A stretch of DNA of 64,000 nucleotides, from positions 3,410,001-3,474,000 of the forward strand of contig CP121321.1 in NCBI GenBank assembly GCA_043585095.1, in the 5' to 3' direction. Source of the stretch: JANQIO01 sp043585095. GTDB lineage: Bacteria > Pseudomonadota > Gammaproteobacteria > Pseudomonadales > Halieaceae. Below the pieces are notes generated by a model. That model ran no database searches and was not told where the DNA came from. It saw only the letters and a program-made list of their open reading frames with translations. Positions 60,056-64,000 of this stretch are shown here, in pieces (position 1 is the first letter of the stretch; the number at the start of each line of letters is the position of its first letter). The position numbers and the translations under genes were made by a program.

Positions 60056-60123
60056 CTGATAAAAAAGCGGCCCGTAAGGGTCGCAGTAAACAGCACCATT
60101 GGTTCCTTGCAGGACACTTCACC

Positions 60124-61542
60124 ATGAAACTTGATGTGATTATTCTCGCCGCCGGCGCCGGTACCCGTATGCGCTCGTCGATGCCCAAGGTGCTACACCC
60201 AATGGCCGGTAAGCCCCTGGTAGAGCATGTATTGCGCAGCGCGCAGGCTCTTAACCCGGCGCAATGTCACATTGTTGTCGGCCACGGCGCTGATCAGGTG
60301 CGCGCTGCCCTGGCCGGAGAGCCGGTAAACTTTGTTCAGCAAGCCCAGCAGCTGGGAACAGGGGATGCGGTGCTGCAAGCGCTGCCCAATATCGATGATG
60401 ACGCAATGGTGCTGGTGCTATATGGCGATGTGCCCCTGATCCAGCCGCAAACGCTTAAAAAGCTGTTAACCGAAGCCGTCAGTGGCCCGGCCCTGTTAAC
60501 GGCCAGAGTTCTTGAGCCACAGGGTTATGGCAGAATTGTGCGCAGCAAAAAAGGTCGATTTACCGGCGTTGTCGAGCACCGCGATGCGTCCATCAAAGAG
60601 CTCCTCATTGACGAGATTAATACGGGAATCCTGGCCGCGCCGGCCTACCACCTGAAGCAACTGTTACCTCAGGTAGGCAACGACAATGCCCAATCTGAAT
60701 ACTACCTCCCGGATATTTTTGAACTGGCGATTCGTGAAGGTATTCCGGTGTTTACGGCAGTCGCGCAGTCGGAGCTGGAGATACTGGGCGTCAACGACAA
60801 GGTACAGCTGAATCGCGTCGAGCGAGAGTATCAGCGCCGGCAAGGGGCAGCGCTGCTGGAAGCCGGGGTATCCGTTGCCGACCCCTGTCGGCTCGATGTG
60901 CGCGGTTTATTGGAGTGCGGCAGCGAGGTGACTATCGACGTCAACTGTGTCTTTGAGGGCGATAACCGTTTGGGAGATGGCGTCGTAATCGGCGCTAACT
61001 GCGTCTTGATTGACTGCAACCTTGGTCCGGGCACGGCGGTAAAGCCCTTCACGCATATGGAAGGTGCCACCACCGAAGAAAACTGCGTTATCGGACCTTA
61101 CGCCAGACTGCGCCCGGAGACACGCCTGGCGGCCGGAGCCCGCATCGGTAATTTTGTTGAGACCAAAAAGTCCACCATTGGCGCCGGCAGCAAGGTAAAT
61201 CACCTGAGCTATGTGGGTGATACCGCGATGGGCGCCGGTGTGAACGTGGGAGCTGGCACGATCACCTGTAATTACGACGGTATTAACAAGCACCCCACCA
61301 CCATTGGGGACGGCGTGTTTGTTGGATCTAACTCGACCCTGGTGGCACCGCTTGAGATCGCGGCCGGAGGCTTCGTGGGCGCAGGGTCCACGATTACCAA
61401 ACTGGTCTCTCGAGACCAGCTGGCGATTTCCAGAGCCAGGCAGCGCAATCTGGATGGATGGGTGAAACCCGCCCACAAAGGCGGTGACACCGAGCAAACC
61501 TCGGAAGGCTTTGCGGCCTCTGACTCCGACAAAGAGAACTGA
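60124..61542 (+). CDS. glmU: Bifunctional N-acetylglucosamine-1-phosphate uridyltransferase/acetyltransferase
   Basis: A 472-residue enzyme making UDP-GlcNAc for peptidoglycan and lipopolysaccharide. The N-terminal uridyltransferase begins IILAAGAGTRMRSSMPKVLHPMAGKPL, with LYGDVPLI near residue 100. A left-handed beta-helix acetyltransferase follows from about residue 250 (IGPYARLRPETRLAAGARIGNFVETKKS; NVGAGTITCNYDGINKHPTTIG). It lies 3 bp before glmS. The upstream divergent spacer carries the paired inverted repeats. Confidence 0.98.
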   Translation: MKLDVIILAAGAGTRMRSSMPKVLHPMAGKPLVEHVLRSAQALNPAQCHIVVGHGADQVRAALAGEPVNFVQQAQQLGTGDAVLQALPNIDDDAMVLVLYGDVPLIQPQTLKKLLTEAVSGPALLTARVLEPQGYGRIVRSKKGRFTGVVEHRDASIKELLIDEINTGILAAPAYHLKQLLPQVGNDNAQSEYYLPDIFELAIREGIPVFTAVAQSELEILGVNDKVQLNRVEREYQRRQGAALLEAGVSVADPCRLDVRGLLECGSEVTIDVNCVFEGDNRLGDGVVIGANCVLIDCNLGPGTAVKPFTHMEGATTEENCVIGPYARLRPETRLAAGARIGNFVETKKSTIGAGSKVNHLSYVGDTAMGAGVNVGAGTITCNYDGINKHPTTIGDGVFVGSNSTLVAPLEIAAGGFVGAGSTITKLVSRDQLAISRARQRNLDGWVKPAHKGGDTEQTSEGFAASDSDKEN

Positions 61543-61545
61543 AAG

Positions 61546-63390
61546 ATGTGTGGAATAGTCGGCGCCGTCGCTCGTCGCGAGGTCTCAGAGATTTTGCTTG
61601 AGGGCCTACGGCGTTTGGAATATCGCGGCTACGATTCGGCCGGCATGGCGCTCCTGGATAACGATGGCAGCCTGCTGCTGCACAAGCAGACGGGCAAGGT
61701 CAGCGCGCTGGAAGCAATACAACGTCAGCAGCCTCATCATGGCTGCACGGGGATTGCGCACACCCGCTGGGCAACGCACGGTAAGCCCAGTCAAGTAAAC
61801 GCCCACCCCCATACCGCTGAGAACCGGCTGGCGCTGGTGCACAACGGCATTATCGAAAACCACGCAGCGCTGCGCGAAGAGCTGATTGCGACGGGTCAGT
61901 CGCCAGTGTCAGAGACTGACTCGGAACTGGTAGTGCTGCTGCTGGCTGAGGCGATGAGTGAGGGCGATAGTCTTAGCGACGCAATGGTCAGCGTGCTGCC
62001 ACGGCTTGAAGGTGCGTTCGCGCTGGCTGTTATTGATGCGCAGTCGCCTGACAAGATTGTAGCGGCACGCCTTGGCAGCCCCTTGGTTATTGGCGTCGGT
62101 ATTGGCGAACACTTCCTGGCCTCGGATCAGTTGGCGCTTCGACAGGTCACCGACAGCTTCGTGTATCTGCAGGACGGTGACATAGCGGTACTCACGCCGA
62201 CCAGCCTGATTATTCAGGACCGCACAGGAGCGCCGGTTGTTCGGCCGGTGGAGAGCCTGTCCGACAACGTGGAAACAGCGGATCGCGGCGAACACTCCCA
62301 CTTTATGTACAAGGAAATCTTCGAGCAGCCAGAGGCTATCGAAGCCACCTTGGATACGGCCCTGGGACCGAAAGGCTTTGACGCGGAAAAGCTCGATGCG
62401 GCTTTTGGTGAGGGCGCTGCAGAGCTTTTCTCACAGGTGCGCGGCGTGCAGATTGTCGCTTGCGGCACGAGTTTTCATGCAGGCCTCGTTGCTCGCTACT
62501 GGCTGGAAGAGTGGGCTGGCATTCCTTGCCAGGTCGAGGTCGCCAGTGAGTTTCGATATCGGCGCCGAGTTCAGCACGGCAATACGCTGCTCGTTACCGT
62601 GTCCCAATCCGGCGAGACGGCGGATACGCTAGCGGCACTGCGCAACGTGTCGCCCGGTGAGTTCATAGGCTCTCTGGCTATCGTTAATACCGCCAACAGT
62701 GCGCTGGAGCGCGAGTCCCAACTCGTGTTCAGGACCCGCGCGGGTGTTGAGATCGGCGTCGCCTCAACCAAGGCATTTAGCACGCAGCTAGCGGCATTCT
62801 TGTTATTGACGTTGGCGCTGGGTCGACACCGACAGCTCGGTGAATCGGCTTGCCAGGATTTCGCAGCAACCCTTCGGCAGGTGCCTGCGCTGATCCAAAG
62901 CACGCTGACAAGCGATGCTGCAATTCGGCAGGTATCGGAGGATTTCGTCGGTCGCTTTAACGGGCTGTTCCTCGGTCGCGGCATTCACTATCCGATAGCA
63001 ATGGAAGGCGCCTTAAAACTTAAAGAGATCTCTTATATTCATGCAGAATCTTACCCGGCAGGTGAGCTCAAGCACGGACCGCTGGCCCTGGTGGATCGTG
63101 AAATGCCAGTAATAGCGGTGGCGCCAAGCAACGACCTATTGGAAAAACTGAAATCCAATCTCGAGGAAGTCAGGGCGCGGGGCGGAGAGCTTTACGTGTT
63201 TGCCGATGAAGCCGCAGACTTTACTAGCGAGCCCGGCATTAAGGTTATCGCTGTTCCGCATGGGCCGGAGTTAATCATGCCGTTTATTCACACCGTGGCG
63301 CTGCAGCTACTGGCCTATCATGTTGCTGACATGAAAGGCACGGATGTGGATCAGCCCCGCAATCTGGCTAAATCTGTGACCGTAGAATAG
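61546..63390 (+). CDS. glmS: Glutamine–fructose-6-phosphate aminotransferase
   Basis: A 614-residue enzyme giving glucosamine-6-phosphate, the first step of the pathway GlmU completes. The start MCGIVGAVARREVSEILLEGLRRLEYRGYDSAGMAL exposes the nucleophilic Cys after Met removal. Two SIS domains follow (CGTSFHAGLVARYWLE; SQSGETADTLAALR; IGVASTKAFSTQ), and the C-terminus NLAKSVTVE is typical. No glmS ribozyme is seen. Confidence 0.98.
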   Translation: MCGIVGAVARREVSEILLEGLRRLEYRGYDSAGMALLDNDGSLLLHKQTGKVSALEAIQRQQPHHGCTGIAHTRWATHGKPSQVNAHPHTAENRLALVHNGIIENHAALREELIATGQSPVSETDSELVVLLLAEAMSEGDSLSDAMVSVLPRLEGAFALAVIDAQSPDKIVAARLGSPLVIGVGIGEHFLASDQLALRQVTDSFVYLQDGDIAVLTPTSLIIQDRTGAPVVRPVESLSDNVETADRGEHSHFMYKEIFEQPEAIEATLDTALGPKGFDAEKLDAAFGEGAAELFSQVRGVQIVACGTSFHAGLVARYWLEEWAGIPCQVEVASEFRYRRRVQHGNTLLVTVSQSGETADTLAALRNVSPGEFIGSLAIVNTANSALERESQLVFRTRAGVEIGVASTKAFSTQLAAFLLLTLALGRHRQLGESACQDFAATLRQVPALIQSTLTSDAAIRQVSEDFVGRFNGLFLGRGIHYPIAMEGALKLKEISYIHAESYPAGELKHGPLALVDREMPVIAVAPSNDLLEKLKSNLEEVRARGGELYVFADEAADFTSEPGIKVIAVPHGPELIMPFIHTVALQLLAYHVADMKGTDVDQPRNLAKSVTVE

Positions 63391-63469
63391 TGCGCGACGA
63401 CCCATGCAGGCCCATTGTGAACCTGGCCGCTGTGGTAAAAGGGACCGTCAACCCATTCAGAGGCACGCT

Positions 63470-63904
63470 ATGCGATTTTTCCTGGTAATGCTGTGTGTTT
63501 GGCCCGGTACTCTATTAGCAGAATGCTTGCGCGATAGCGGTCGTATCGAAACCGTATGCGGCGCGGGCCCCTGTGTTCAGGATCGTTACGGTGAGGTCTA
63601 CTGTGCCCCTCATATCGACGGCAGTGCGCTGCGAGATCGTCGCGGCATTGCGGTCTGCTCGGCGGGGCAGTGTGCTCGAGACACCGAAGACCGTATTGTC
63701 TGTTCTGCACAGCCCGGGGGTGCCGTGTTGCAAAACCGATTTGGTGAAGTTGATTGCTATGGTGGCTGTGTTGAGGCTCAGGCGTCACTTTGCGAGCGTG
63801 AGTTCACCGGTCCGCGCGATGACAATGGCGAGTTAATCCTGCAACCCGGGCCGCCACCCACCGGGTATAAAGGCTATCGTCCCCCCGGGCGCGTATCTCG
63901 ATAG
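63470..63904 (+). CDS. Secreted Cys-rich protein with three internal repeats
   Basis: A 144-residue precursor from the ATG at 63470, which has GAGG upstream; an earlier in-frame start at 63404 gives no signal peptide at the end. Residues 1–17 form a signal peptide (MRFFLVMLCVWPGTLLA|E). The mature part has three roughly 33-residue repeats of the form xLRDxxG…C-x3-GxC…C (VCGAGPC, VCSAGQC, DCYGGC), so several disulfides are likely. The tail is Pro/Gly-rich. I recognise no family. It follows glmS by 79 bp and may be co-transcribed. Confidence 0.7.
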   Translation: MRFFLVMLCVWPGTLLAECLRDSGRIETVCGAGPCVQDRYGEVYCAPHIDGSALRDRRGIAVCSAGQCARDTEDRIVCSAQPGGAVLQNRFGEVDCYGGCVEAQASLCEREFTGPRDDNGELILQPGPPPTGYKGYRPPGRVSR

Positions 63905-63921
63905 GCAAGGCCAGTCAGGCG

Positions 63922-64000
63922 CGGCTGGCGAGGCGCGGCCGGCGAGGTGCTGCCGGCGAGATGCTGCCGGCGAGGCGCGGCCGGCGAGGTGCGGCCGGTT
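63922..64000. repeat. 14-bp GC-rich tandem array running off the window
   Basis: At least five 14-bp units of the form GCCGGCGAGGTGCT (with variants GAGATGCT, GAGGCGCG and GAGGTGCG) run from about 63922 to the last base. The unit is not a multiple of three and follows a stop codon, so it is probably non-coding. Confidence 0.88.

Noticed and set aside
60907..61497. A 196-codon frame antisense to glmU
   Set aside because: It mirrors the hexapeptide repeats of the GlmU beta-helix, which keep the opposite frame open.

Overview
The window is the replication-origin region of a gammaproteobacterial chromosome. The dnaA–rpmH type of oriC and the gene orders around it match the Pseudomonas/Cellvibrio side of the class: dsbA–cyt c4–cyt c5–engB–polA, coxBA–cox11–coxC–SURF1–ctaA–ctaB–sco, hemF–aroE, dprA–lysM–def–fmt–rsmB–trkA, glyQS, gyrB–recF–dnaN–dnaA | rpmH–rnpA–yidD–yidC–mnmE–mnmG–rsmG–parAB–atp–glmUS. 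A marine, aerobic Cellvibrionales-type bacterium (Halieaceae/OM60-like) fits best. That placement is inferred from gene order and protein character, not from a search.

Layout. 1–3.4 kb: end of an Lrp/AsnC regulator, a Bcr/CflA efflux pump, a cysteine synthase and an FMN reductase. 3.5–8.9 kb: DsbA, two periplasmic c-type cytochromes, EngB and PolA. 8.9–17.7 kb: a complete caa3/aa3 cytochrome c oxidase cluster with its copper and haem a assembly factors. 18–24.6 kb: MATE pump, unknown protein, YheV-like zinc ribbon, AroE, HemF, DprA and a LysM protein. 25–31.4 kb: def–fmt–rsmB, trkA–trkH and a SIMPL protein. 31.4–41.8 kb: DjlA, GlyQS, then gyrB–recF–dnaN–dnaA reading left. 41.8–42.8 kb: oriC, with two perfect inverted DnaA boxes around an AT-rich core. 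42.8–51.6 kb: rpmH to parB reading right. 51.7–59.1 kb: the nine-gene atp operon. 59.2–63.4 kb: a TrmB-family regulator divergent from glmU–glmS. 63.5 kb to end: a secreted Cys-rich repeat protein and a 14-bp tandem array. Genes flanking oriC read away from it on both sides, co-directional with the forks. Two consensus parS sites lie in recF, and parAB lies about 11–12 kb away across the origin.

Most ORFs are housekeeping genes. The unusual material lies between them and in short disordered protein segments: (1) paired TGTCA-N9-TGACA inverted repeats between the TrmB regulator and glmUS, which look like an undescribed amino-sugar/cell-wall control circuit; (2) about fourteen unrelated micro-tandem arrays (units 6–17 bp) in spacers or in coding linkers and ends, with coding unit lengths always a multiple of three; (3) an rsmB gene that can only start full length at a non-canonical codon, probably ATT, in an operon with def and fmt; (4) a second oriC-like AT-rich spacer with a perfect DnaA box upstream of mnmG. 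I saw no rRNA, tRNA, CRISPR array, insertion sequence or prophage.
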